A stretch of 64,000 nucleotides of DNA from Streptomyces globisporus (GTDB lineage Bacteria; Actinomycetota; Actinomycetes; Streptomycetales; Streptomycetaceae), in assembly GCA_014649555.1 (NCBI GenBank), contig BMTG01000001.1, positions 1,302,001 through 1,366,000 on the forward strand, written 5' to 3'. This document shows, piece by piece, positions 8,313 to 15,712 of this stretch. The translations under genes were made by a program, and so were the position numbers. How positions within the stretch are numbered: position 1 is the stretch's first letter; every line of letters starts with the position of its first letter. A model generated the notes under the pieces. The model had not been told where the DNA came from, did not search any database, and was given only the letters and a program-made list of their open reading frames with translations.

Positions 8313-8488
8313 GCACAGAACACCACTGGTTCAAGAGCAGCTACAGCGGTGAGAACAGCGGCAACTGCGTCGAGGTGGCCACCTGCCCCCACACCGTCCA
8401 CATCCGCGACTCCAAGGACCTCACCCTCACCGCCCTCGCCGTCTCCCCCGACACCTGGACGTCCTTCGTGGAGTTCGCCGCGTCCTAA
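8309..8488 (+). CDS. DUF397 domain protein, 59 aa
   Basis: This very small gene starts at ATG 8309 within the regulator's stop. Its product has the DUF397 signature: HWFKSSYSGENSGNCVEV followed by VHIRDSKD and a C-terminal WTSFVEFA. DUF397 proteins almost always sit next to an XRE/DUF5753 regulator and are thought to act with it, in a way that has been compared to toxin-antitoxin pairs. The last bases overlap the stop of the convergent LysR gene (8485-8488). Confidence 0.9.
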   Translation: MSTEHHWFKSSYSGENSGNCVEVATCPHTVHIRDSKDLTLTALAVSPDTWTSFVEFAAS

Positions 8489-9417
8489 GCGGCCTCCACC
8501 CACTCCGGCGCCCACACGTCCTGCGAGGTGCGCGGGCCCGCCGTGCGCAGATAGTCGCGCAGCGCGGTCAGCACGGGGTGCTGGTCTCCGCTGCGGAAGA
8601 GCAGCACATGCGGGTAGACCGGCGTCGGGTCGCGCAACGGGATGCGCCGGAGGTCGTGGGCCTGGGGCCACAGATAGCGGTCCCCGCGCCCGACCAGGGT
8701 GGCCAGGGAGTCCGACTCCGCCAGCGTGTCCATCAGGGCCTCGGGGCCGAAGTCGGGGCCGAGGGCGTCGATGCTCAGGCCGAAGGCTTCGGACAGCGTC
8801 CGGTAGAACGCCGCCCACTCCGTGCCGGGCATGATCCCGGGGATCCAGATGCGGTGACCGGCCAGTTCCGCAGGACTGACGTGAGGCGCGTCCGCCAGCG
8901 GGTGTCCGGAGCCGACCAGGAGCTCCAGAGGTGCGTCCATCAGCCGTTCGGCGCTGATCCCGGCCGGGACCTGGTCGGCCGGCAGGGCGCGGAAGGACGC
9001 GTCGACCGTCCCTTCGAGCACCGCCCGGGCGGCCTGGGCGGCGTTCTCCGTGCTCAGCGTGACCACGTCCAGCTCCATCTCCGGGTGGGAGCGGTAGAAC
9101 CGGTGGACGGCCTGCGCCGGGGAGATGCGCCGGTTGAGGACGTCGACGCGCAGGGGACGGTTGCCGGGGCGTACGGCCTGCTCGGCCTGCTCGACGACCG
9201 CCAGGATCTTCTTCGCGTGCGGCAGGAAGACCTGCCCGTCCGGGCTCGGCCGGGAGCCTCGGGAGGTCCGCACCAGGAGCATGACCCCGAGGTGCCGCTC
9301 CAGGGCCGCGATCCGCTTGGAGACCGCCTGCTGGCTGATGCCCAGCTCGTCGGCCGCGGCCTGGAACTGGCCGGTCTCGGCGACGGCGACGAACGTCCGC
9401 AGCGCTTCAGCATCCAC
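8485..9417 (-). CDS. LysR-family transcriptional regulator
   Basis: A 310-residue protein has an N-terminal winged helix-turn-helix (about 3-62; QFQAAADELGISQQAVSKRI) and a C-terminal periplasmic-binding-like effector domain (about 85-295). It begins MDAEALRTFVAVAETGQF, a canonical LysR start. It is divergent from an acetyltransferase gene across 90 bases that carry a perfect ACAACT-AGA-AGTTGT palindrome, so control of that gene and of itself is likely. Its stop overlaps the end of the DUF397 gene by four bases. Confidence 0.9.
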   Translation of the reverse strand: MDAEALRTFVAVAETGQFQAAADELGISQQAVSKRIAALERHLGVMLLVRTSRGSRPSPDGQVFLPHAKKILAVVEQAEQAVRPGNRPLRVDVLNRRISPAQAVHRFYRSHPEMELDVVTLSTENAAQAARAVLEGTVDASFRALPADQVPAGISAERLMDAPLELLVGSGHPLADAPHVSPAELAGHRIWIPGIMPGTEWAAFYRTLSEAFGLSIDALGPDFGPEALMDTLAESDSLATLVGRGDRYLWPQAHDLRRIPLRDPTPVYPHVLLFRSGDQHPVLTALRDYLRTAGPRTSQDVWAPEWVEAA

Positions 9418-9434
9418 ACGCGCACCCTACTTCC

Positions 9435-9471
9435 ACAACTAGAAGTTGTTTCCGGTGCAGCGCGGAGTTGT
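9435..9471. promoter_or_regulatory. Candidate LysR operator: palindrome plus a third half-site
   Basis: A perfect inverted repeat acaact (9435-9440), aga, agttgt (9444-9449) lies 18 bases upstream of the LysR start. A further agttgttt half-site is at 9465-9472. The divergent gene begins at 9508. Two unequal sites between divergent genes are typical of LysR regulation; the assignment is by position and symmetry. Confidence 0.6.
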
Positions 9472-9507
9472 TTGATCGAGCACTCCGCGCGATGGTGGGA
9501 TCAGCGC

Positions 9508-10059
9508 ATGTCCACTCGCACAGAGCACGTCATGTATGTCAAGACACCTGATTTCACGCGTCACGCGGAACGGATCGTGGAGGTGACCGATGCGACGTCC
9601 CGACTGAACGTGCTTCCGTTCAGCGACACAGAAGGTCGCGCTGAACTACTTTCGGTTGTGTTCGGCGGCCCGCTACCGCCGTCGGTGACGATCTACCCGC
9701 CGTTCTTCACCGAGTACGGGCTGAACACGACATTCGGGCAGAACGTCTTCGTCAACCAGGGATGCACCTTCATGGACAAAGGAGGGATTCGCATCGGGAA
9801 CGGCGTCATGATCGCCCCGAAGGTCAGCCTCATCACCGGAGGCCACCCGCTGCCCCTGGCCGAGCGCCGTGAGTTCCTCTCCTTCGCCCCGATCGTCATC
9901 GAGGACGACGTCTGGATCGGGACAGCCGCCGTGATCACGCAGGGAGTGACCATCGGCGCCGGTGCGGTGGTCGCCGCCGGTGCGGTGGTCACGCGTGATG
10001 TTCCGGCCGGCACGGTGGTCGCGGGGGTGCCCGCCCGGGTGGTCAAGACGATTGGCTGA
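9508..10059 (+). CDS. Acyltransferase with left-handed beta-helix (maltose/galactoside O-acetyltransferase-like)
   Basis: This 183-residue protein has an N-terminal helical segment (1-60), then hexapeptide repeats building a left-handed beta-helix (about 70-180), for example IRIGNGVMIAP, VWIGTAAVITQGVTIG and AGAVVAAGAVVTRDV. The active-site His is probably in ITGGHPL (about 114). The family transfers acetyl groups from acetyl-CoA to sugars or other small hydroxyl acceptors; the substrate here is not evident. ATG 9508 was preferred over the long upstream frame, which crosses the LysR gene. It is probably controlled by the divergent LysR regulator. Confidence 0.85.
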   Translation: MSTRTEHVMYVKTPDFTRHAERIVEVTDATSRLNVLPFSDTEGRAELLSVVFGGPLPPSVTIYPPFFTEYGLNTTFGQNVFVNQGCTFMDKGGIRIGNGVMIAPKVSLITGGHPLPLAERREFLSFAPIVIEDDVWIGTAAVITQGVTIGAGAVVAAGAVVTRDVPAGTVVAGVPARVVKTIG

Positions 10060-10078
10060 GGCCAACCGTGCCAGCGGC

Positions 10079-10699
10079 TCAGTCGTCGAACCACACCACC
10101 AACCGAACGTTGTCGTCACCGTGCTGCTCCGCGAGGCCCTTCATGGCTTTCCAGACAGGTCGCCACTCCCCGGTGTCGGTGACGGCATCCCTGCGGCGGA
10201 TGGTGACCGACCTGTAGAGCGTGTCCCCGATGAGCCACTCAGCGCCTTCGGGCCACTCCCGGACATCGCCGCGCTCCAGTCCGACAGCCTCGGCGAACTC
10301 TGCACTCCAGGAGGCCTTGCCCGTCATCCTGAGTCCGTTCGGCGTCTGTCGGTACTGGTGAAGCCGACTGTCGGGCTTCTCCGCGGGCTCGTCCCAGTCG
10401 ACGGCCTTCACCTCGGCCCACGTGATCCAGGTGGTGCCGTGAAAGCCGTCTTCGCCGTACCACTCGGCAAGCTGCGCGAACCGCGCGCTCAGCGCGGCCG
10501 AGGCATCGGAGGGAAACCCCCTGCCTGCGGCCAGGGGAGGGAAGTTCGCGTAGTTGCGCACCCCGAAGAGACAGCCGAACGCGTCGTAGTTGCGAACGTC
10601 GTCGTTGAGGGGGCTGAGGTCGTGCGCGCCGAACCAGATCGGCTGCTGATCGCCCTCCGATGCCCGGTACTCGATGAAGCCGCTGATATCCGTACCCAT
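10079..10699 (-). CDS. Hypothetical protein, 206 aa
   Basis: ATG 10699 (MGTDISGFIEYRASEG) has gggaga 9-14 bases upstream and removes a 32-residue Pro/Arg-rich extension that overlaps the next promoter. The protein is soluble, Trp-rich and acidic, with WFGAHDLSPLNDDVRNYDAF near the N-terminus, WITWAEVKAVDWDEP in the middle and a C-terminal RLVVWFDD. I recognise it as a recurrent Streptomyces unknown but cannot assign a function; no signal peptide or catalytic motif is visible. It is convergent with the acetyltransferase and divergent from the PPOX gene. Confidence 0.7.
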   Translation of the reverse strand: MGTDISGFIEYRASEGDQQPIWFGAHDLSPLNDDVRNYDAFGCLFGVRNYANFPPLAAGRGFPSDASAALSARFAQLAEWYGEDGFHGTTWITWAEVKAVDWDEPAEKPDSRLHQYRQTPNGLRMTGKASWSAEFAEAVGLERGDVREWPEGAEWLIGDTLYRSVTIRRRDAVTDTGEWRPVWKAMKGLAEQHGDDNVRLVVWFDD

Positions 10700-10806
10700 G
10701 CCAGGAATTCTCCCGACGCCGTCAACCGAATTCGCCGGCCTGCAGGGACGAGGCGTAGGTCTGCCGACCGATGCAGCAGGAGCCCGGCACGCCATAGCCT
10801 CGCCAC

Positions 10807-11277
10807 ATGACGGCAGTTGACTCTCCTCCCAACGGTCCCCGCAGCCCGGAGCAGCGCAAGCGCGAGGCGCTCGAACGGCTCGTACGGGACAACGACGTAT
10901 GGGTCGCCACAGCCGACGCCACCGGCGAGCCGTGCCTCGTTCCGCTGGCCTTCTGGTGGGACGGCGAGGCGGTGTGGCTGGCCACCCGCGACACCAACCC
11001 GACGGGGCGCAACCTGTGTTCCTCGGGGCGGGCCCGGCTCAGCTTCGGCCATACGCGGGATGTGGTCCTGGTCCACGGCACTGCGCGCATGCTGACCCGG
11101 GAGGAGCTTCCGACCGAGGTCGGCGACGCGTTCGCCGCCAAGGACGGCTGGGATCCCCGCAAGGACCACCCGTCCTACGTCTTCTTCCGGGTCACCCCGC
11201 AGGTGCTGCAGGCGTGGGGAACGGTTCCCGAGATGACCGGCCGCACCCTGATGCTCGACGGGAAGTGGCTGGTCTAG
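10807..11277 (+). CDS. Pyridoxamine 5'-phosphate oxidase-family (FMN/F420-binding) protein
   Basis: The product has 156 residues with the split-barrel fold of the PNPOx-like family: a first strand motif VWVATADATGEPCLVPLAFW (about 31-50), VWLATRDTNPTGRNL, and a C-terminal VFFRVTPQVLQAWG (about 125-138). Actinobacterial members of this size are often F420 or FMN-dependent reductases of unknown substrate rather than true PdxH. It is monocistronic, with the start 107 bases from the divergent hypothetical gene. Confidence 0.85.
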   Translation: MTAVDSPPNGPRSPEQRKREALERLVRDNDVWVATADATGEPCLVPLAFWWDGEAVWLATRDTNPTGRNLCSSGRARLSFGHTRDVVLVHGTARMLTREELPTEVGDAFAAKDGWDPRKDHPSYVFFRVTPQVLQAWGTVPEMTGRTLMLDGKWLV

Positions 11278-11323
11278 GCGGGTCTCGTCGGGGCAGAGCG
11301 ACTCGTTCGCCCCAACGCTGAAG

Positions 11324-11920
11324 TCAGGGCGAGGGCGTGGGCGTCGGGCCCGGTACCGGGGACCCGGCGGACCAGAAGTCGGAGTGGACGTTGGGGGTGG
11401 GGGGCTCGCCTTCGTACGTGCGGCCGTTCGCTGCCTTCGTGGGCGGGGCCACCTTCGACTTGTCCACGCAGGGACTGGTGACCTCGAAAAACGCCTGCCC
11501 TTTGTAGCCGAACATGACACTGATGCCGAAACCGTCCTTGGATGTGGCAATGATCTCAGGCATCTCCTTGCTCGGATTCACCATGTCGATCCGGTAGTCG
11601 TTCGCCTTCCAGAAACGCTCGACCACACCGAGGAAGTTTCCGCGGCGCTGTTCGGACACGACGGTCATCACTGTCCAGTAACGCGTGACGTCACAACTGC
11701 CGGTCGTCGTCGTGTAGTGGACCCATTCGATTTCCGGCTTGATCTCCCCGACCGTCGCGTAGAACATCCCGTCGGCCCGCTCCGCCGCTCCCTGCATGTC
11801 CATGCCCACCACTGCCCTTTTCCCGTTCTCTGCACCGCCCACCAGCCCGCACCCGGCGAGCAGGGCTCCGGCCACGGCTGTGGCACATGCCAGGCGAATG
11901 GTCTGCATCATGTGCCTCAT
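11324..11920 (-). CDS. Secreted lipoprotein, last gene of a three-gene operon
   Basis: This 198-residue protein has a lipoprotein signal peptide: MRHMMQTIRLACATAVAGALLAGC is too long to treat as one motif, but the lipobox LAGC places the lipidated Cys at about 24. The mature part has few recognisable features: VHYTTTTGSCDVTRYW, a Cys in TSPCVDKSK and a Pro/Thr-rich C-terminus. The start overlaps the stop of the restored hydrolase frame by ATGA (11917-11920), which ties it to the DUF1023 hydrolase upstream. Function unknown; together the three genes look like a surface or secretion module. Confidence 0.8.
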   Translation of the reverse strand: MRHMMQTIRLACATAVAGALLAGCGLVGGAENGKRAVVGMDMQGAAERADGMFYATVGEIKPEIEWVHYTTTTGSCDVTRYWTVMTVVSEQRRGNFLGVVERFWKANDYRIDMVNPSKEMPEIIATSKDGFGISVMFGYKGQAFFEVTSPCVDKSKVAPPTKAANGRTYEGEPPTPNVHSDFWSAGSPVPGPTPTPSP

Positions 11921-12174
11921 CGGTAATCTTCCCTCACGATGGCCTCGGAACGTCCGCCGACGATCCTGGCGATGTTGGTCGCCGACACCCGGTCCTTTTC
12001 CGGATCAAAGTACTGGGAGTGGGCCTTGAACTGTCCGCCCTCAAGGACCATCCTGGGCCCGTCGTCGACCTCGAAGCGCTGTGCTCCGAAGGCCTCGCTC
12101 GCCGGGTCCTTGCCGAAGTACACATCATCGTTGCCGACGTCAAAGAGGTCATTTGCTGTCCTGACCCCCTCCGG
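11917..12174 (-). pseudogene. Detached C-terminal 85 codons of the DUF1023 hydrolase
   Basis: After the G tract, the -strand frame beginning PEGVRTANDLFDVGNDD encodes 85 residues and stops at 11917, exactly overlapping the lipoprotein ATG. The composition is protein-like and acidic (EVDDGPRMVLEGGQFKAHSQ). It has no start of its own. Removing one G from the 11-base tract would join it to the hydrolase, giving 607 residues. It is therefore the normal C-terminus put out of frame by one extra base. Confidence 0.8.
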
Positions 12175-13741
12175 CCCCCCCCCCCAGCACCCAGCCGACC
12201 GACGAGCCGAGGTAAGACTCGGCCTTCGTTGGCAGGTGGGTAACTGGGTCGTTGTCAGCGGCGCCGACGAACACGTGCTCCTTGCCCACGCCGAGTTCCG
12301 TCGCCTTCTGCGCGTCCACACCAGGGCTGCCCAGCAGGATCACATCGTCGACGCCCGGAATCCCGCCGGACTCCTTGGCTGCCGTGCCCACGGTGAGCGA
12401 GCCGTAGGAGTGCCCGATCGCCGTCACATGCGGGGCCTCGTTCGCGTTCGTCGCCGAGAGGCCTGCCATGAACTCGTTGTAGGCAGGGGCGCCGCGTTGC
12501 GCGTCGCCCTTCGACATGACGTCCCCGCTCTGTGGGGCGTCGTAGCCGAGCCAGATGATAGAGGCACTGGATGGGTCCACACGTCGGGCACCAATGGCAG
12601 TGTCCTGAGCCCGCTTCATCGTGCCGTCGACGAAGTCCTTGTCGAGCTTGGTGCCGAGACCGGGGACGTACGCCGAGACGTTCCTGGAGGTATCGGGGTT
12701 GCCGTACGAGACAATCGCACGCCCGTTGCCCTCGTCTCCGATGCCCAGAAGGTACATGGGCGGGTGGCTGGACCCGCTTAGTTTGTCCTGAATCATGCGG
12801 AGGGCATTGAGCTTGGTCTGCGCCTCGTCGCCACCTTGTCGCGCCAGGTCATCGATGAGCACCGGCAGGTAGCTCCGGTTCGCCTCGTCGCGGACCACCG
12901 CCGGAATTCCATCGAGATCGCCGATCAGATCCGGTGCGACCTTCAGGTACTCCTGCTGCTGTTCATCGGTCAGCCCGTCCCACCACTTCTTGCGGTCGGC
13001 GGGATCCTTGTCCTGCGGGATTCCTTCGGCGAGGTGCATGCCCGCGGTGGAGCGGACGTCGGCGGTGTCCCTGGCTACGTCCTTCAGCGTGGCCGCGGTG
13101 ACGTCGAGGCCCTTCTCCGCCCTCAGACCGTTGAGGGTCTTCGCGTACCGGGCGTCGATCTCGCGCGCGGACCGCACGGCCCCGGCGATGCGGTCGGCCA
13201 CGTCCTGCGCCTTCTCCGCGTTCGGGTTCACCGGCTTGTAGCGCGAGTAGCCGGGATACAGCGACGTCTGCCCCGTCGGGCCCAGGCCTGGCGGATCCAG
13301 CAGGAGCCGCGAGCTCCCCCGGGAACTACCGCCCGGCGCCTCCTGCTTCGCCCCGGTCAGGTCCTCGACCTTGGCGGCCGGATAGCTGACGGACCCGTCC
13401 TCGTGGACGGTGAAGTTCAGGGAGGCTGCGTCCGCAAGGGCCTGCTTCAACTGCTTCTGAGGCTCGGCGAGATCGCCTGCCAGCCCGTTGAGCGCTGTAC
13501 GGATGAGACCGCATTCGGTGTGCGTGTAGTGGAAGTTACGGCTGAGGCGTCGCAGCCGGCCGAGGGCTGCCTCCGCCGCATCGCTCTCCTGGGTCTCCCG
13601 GAGCTTCGCAGACATCGCCCCGTCGACCCGCCCCCGGTCGGAGGCCGAACGACTCGACACTTCATGCCACTTGTCGCCCGCCTGCGTGAACTCAGAGGTC
13701 CTGAGGTCGCGCAGCATCTGCCAGGTCAGAGTTTCGGTCAT
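12149..13741 (-). CDS. DUF1023-type alpha/beta hydrolase, frameshifted near its C-terminus
   Basis: As written the protein has 530 residues. The N-terminal 280 residues are helical, including a coiled, WXG-like region. The alpha/beta-hydrolase domain has the nucleophile motif AIGHSYGSLTVG (Ser about 442), an acidic VDDVILLGSPGVD and a DPVTHLP segment (about 503-509) that probably supplies the catalytic His. The frame then runs through 11 G into a spurious tail and stops at 12149. With ten G it would continue for 85 more residues to the lipoprotein start. The start overlaps the upstream gene's stop by ATGA. Related actinobacterial hydrolases are often linked to type VII-type secretion substrates; the role here is inferred. 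Confidence 0.8.
   Translation of the reverse strand: MTETLTWQMLRDLRTSEFTQAGDKWHEVSSRSASDRGRVDGAMSAKLRETQESDAAEAALGRLRRLSRNFHYTHTECGLIRTALNGLAGDLAEPQKQLKQALADAASLNFTVHEDGSVSYPAAKVEDLTGAKQEAPGGSSRGSSRLLLDPPGLGPTGQTSLYPGYSRYKPVNPNAEKAQDVADRIAGAVRSAREIDARYAKTLNGLRAEKGLDVTAATLKDVARDTADVRSTAGMHLAEGIPQDKDPADRKKWWDGLTDEQQQEYLKVAPDLIGDLDGIPAVVRDEANRSYLPVLIDDLARQGGDEAQTKLNALRMIQDKLSGSSHPPMYLLGIGDEGNGRAIVSYGNPDTSRNVSAYVPGLGTKLDKDFVDGTMKRAQDTAIGARRVDPSSASIIWLGYDAPQSGDVMSKGDAQRGAPAYNEFMAGLSATNANEAPHVTAIGHSYGSLTVGTAAKESGGIPGVDDVILLGSPGVDAQKATELGVGKEHVFVGAADNDPVTHLPTKAESYLGSSVGWVLGGGAGGGQDSK
12175..12185. repeat. Homopolymer of 11 C (+ strand)/11 G (- strand)
   Basis: The tract lies inside the hydrolase coding sequence, where the frame breaks. 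Ten G restore the frame; eleven do not. Tracts like this are prone to slippage in cells and to miscounting by sequencers. Confidence 0.95.
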
Positions 13742-14169
13742 CGCTTCTCGTCCGCCTTGTCAGGGACGTCCACGCCCTTGAGAGACGCCTTGACCGCGGT
13801 CTCCGACTCCCCCATCTCCTTGGCGACCGTCAGCAGGTTCCCTTCGAGCTTCTCGCACTCGTCCCGCACCGCCCGAAGGCGTTCTTCCCAGGACTTCAGC
13901 ACGCTCTTGAGGGCCGCGACGGAACTGAAACCGGTGGCGCCCGCCTCGACGCCCTCGTGGCCACGCCCGAGGACCGTCCGGCTCGTCTCCGCCCTCGTCC
14001 GCAGATCACCGGCGGTGCCGGACGCACTGGTCCAGGGGCCTTTGCTGTACTTGAGATTCCCTGTTCCGCCCCCGTCGGCACCGGAGTTGGAGGACGCCGA
14101 GGCAAGCCTCATCGCGGCCCCGTCCTCCGCCTGTCCGAACAGTTCCTGCCAGCGCTCCGAATAGGACAC
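13738..14169 (-). CDS. Helical (WXG100-like) protein preceding the DUF1023 hydrolase
   Basis: This 143-residue protein starts at GTG 14169, with gggggag a few bases before it, and ends in an ATGA overlap with the hydrolase. It has a Gly/Ser-rich stretch (about 24-40) and then long amphipathic helices (about 50-135) such as SVLKSWEERLRAVRDECEKL. No signal peptide is visible. The helical pattern and position before a DUF1023 hydrolase resemble secretion partners of type VII systems, but no clear WXG motif is present, so the call is tentative. Confidence 0.7.
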   Translation of the reverse strand: MSYSERWQELFGQAEDGAAMRLASASSNSGADGGGTGNLKYSKGPWTSASGTAGDLRTRAETSRTVLGRGHEGVEAGATGFSSVAALKSVLKSWEERLRAVRDECEKLEGNLLTVAKEMGESETAVKASLKGVDVPDKADEKR

Positions 14170-14477
14170 GACACTCCCCCGTCTGCCTACGCTCCATTTT
14201 TGCGCCTCGACAGACTAACGGAGGTCAAGCACTTGTATGCGATCGGGAACGAGTTCCAGACATGGGAATGGCTGGACAACTGTGCTGTTCGGGTCCCCTG
14301 CGATTGCACAAGGGACCGAACGGAGAGAGCGCGCTGTTGTAGCGATGTCATCGCTGACGCCGCGCAGCTTCACGCGCCCTGATTGCCCTCCTGTCCTCAT
14401 CACCTTCTCGGTGGAGGATTCACCTCGATCGCCTATCGTGCGGCGGGCCGCAGGACACCTCTGCAAGGAGAGAAGGC
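14170..14477. other. Intergenic region between the hydrolase operon and the broken permease
   Basis: The 308 bases hold the promoter of the leftward operon and the leader of the rightward permease remnant. I see no gene-like frame, strong hairpin or repeat here. Confidence 0.6.
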
Positions 14478-14948
14478 TTGAGCAGCACGCCCTCGCGCGG
14501 AGCCAGAGCCGGAACCCCGGCCCGACTCCAGCGGCACATCGGCGTACCGGACGCGGTGATGATCGGCCTGGGGTCGATGATCGGCGCCGGGATCTTCGCC
14601 TCGCTGGCCCCGGCCGCCCGCGCCGCCGTGCACCCGCGCTTCCAGGTCCCCCACCGGGCCGAGCTCCTCGTCGGCGCCGTCGGCGCCGTGGCCGCCGCGA
14701 CCACCGACGTACGCGGCGCGATCGGGTTCTCCTCCTTCGGCGTCCTGGCCTACTACGCCATCGCCAACGCCTCCGCCTGGACCCTGACCCCCGCCGAAGG
14801 ACGTCCGGCCCGGATCATCCCCATCACCGGCCTGACCGGCTGCCTCGTCCTGGCCTTCGCCCTGCCGCTGCCCTCCGTGCTCACCGGAGCCGCCGTCCTC
14901 CTCGCGGGCGCCGCCGCGTACGGCATCCGCCGGGCGGTGTCCCGGTAG
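14478..14948 (+). pseudogene. Amino-acid permease (APC) with large internal deletion
   Basis: The frame starts at TTG 14478 after aaggag (14465-14470). Residues 15-47 match the start of APC permeases, with RHIGVPDAVMIGLGSMIGAG and a first helix. Near residue 50 (about base 14628) the sequence jumps to HPRFQVPHRAELLVGAVGA, which in intact permeases lies in the C-terminal third, and continues through two or three final helices to the stop. Intact relatives have roughly 430-480 residues; this one has 156. The frame is kept across the deletion. It cannot form the 10-12 helix fold and is probably non-functional. Confidence 0.75.
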
Positions 14949-15008
14949 ACGGCTGCTCCCCGGCCCAGGGCGGCGGTCAGGCCGCTGCCCGACGGCCGCC
15001 CGAGAGGG

Positions 15009-15446
15009 TCAGTCCTCCCGGCCCTCCGGCGTCGTCGACCGCACCAACGAGACCGGCTCCGTCTGCTGGTTGGAGGCGGAGACGCGGACCGTGTGGCGGG
15101 TGAGCCGCAGCCCCATCGCCGTGAGGACGTCCGTTTCGTAGAGCGCGCACAGCAGGGCGGCCGCGTCCGGGAGTGGCAGCGGTTCCGTGGCGCTGTACCC
15201 CAACTGCTCGGCCGTTTCCGGGTCGTCGAGGGCGGCCTGCCGGGCGTGGGCGAGGACCTGGTGGGGGTCGTCGACGACGAGTTCGTCGATCTGGATCCGC
15301 TGGGCGCGGACGCGCAGGTCGAGCGGGCGGGGCTGGGCGGGCCTCGGAGCCGTGACGACGGACCGCAGTCTCGGGTGGACCAGAGGGGTCACGTCGGCCA
15401 GGCGGTTCAGCGGAGTCGGGTCGGTCAGACCGGTCGGGTGGTTCAT
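15009..15446 (-). CDS. Hypothetical protein, 145 aa
   Basis: ATG 15446 (MNHPTGLTDPTPLNRLADVT) was chosen over a 36-residue upstream extension. The product is a soluble protein with VHPRLRSVVTAPRPAQPRPLDLRVRAQR omitted here in full, then a helical middle (QAALDDPETAEQLGYSATEP) and a C-terminal strand-like end TVRVSASNQQTEPVSLV. I do not recognise a family. It is divergent from the XRE regulator, an arrangement repeated at the other XRE locus in this window. Confidence 0.6.
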   Translation of the reverse strand: MNHPTGLTDPTPLNRLADVTPLVHPRLRSVVTAPRPAQPRPLDLRVRAQRIQIDELVVDDPHQVLAHARQAALDDPETAEQLGYSATEPLPLPDAAALLCALYETDVLTAMGLRLTRHTVRVSASNQQTEPVSLVRSTTPEGRED

Positions 15447-15712
15447 GCGGTGGGCTCCAGAGAACGGGCCGCCGGAACGACGGTGCACGGAACGGCAGAA
15501 CGGGAGTAAGGCCACGGAGTACGCGGTACCCGTGGCGGGTGGACGGAGGGGCATGGGGCAAGATCGGCCCGGTCTTACCGAGTTGGCGTGCGATGGAGTC
15601 GGACATGCTTACCTTGGGAGCGCCGTGCGAGCGTCGCAAGGTGCGCTGTGTGCACTGTGCGCAGGCTGCGCGGAATGTCGGTCAGATCGAGCCGGAGCGG
15701 GAAGGGGGAACC

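Noticed and set aside
12175-12185. Programmed frameshift as the explanation of the G tract
   Set aside because: No stimulatory structure or known shift site is visible; slippage or miscounting of a homopolymer is simpler.
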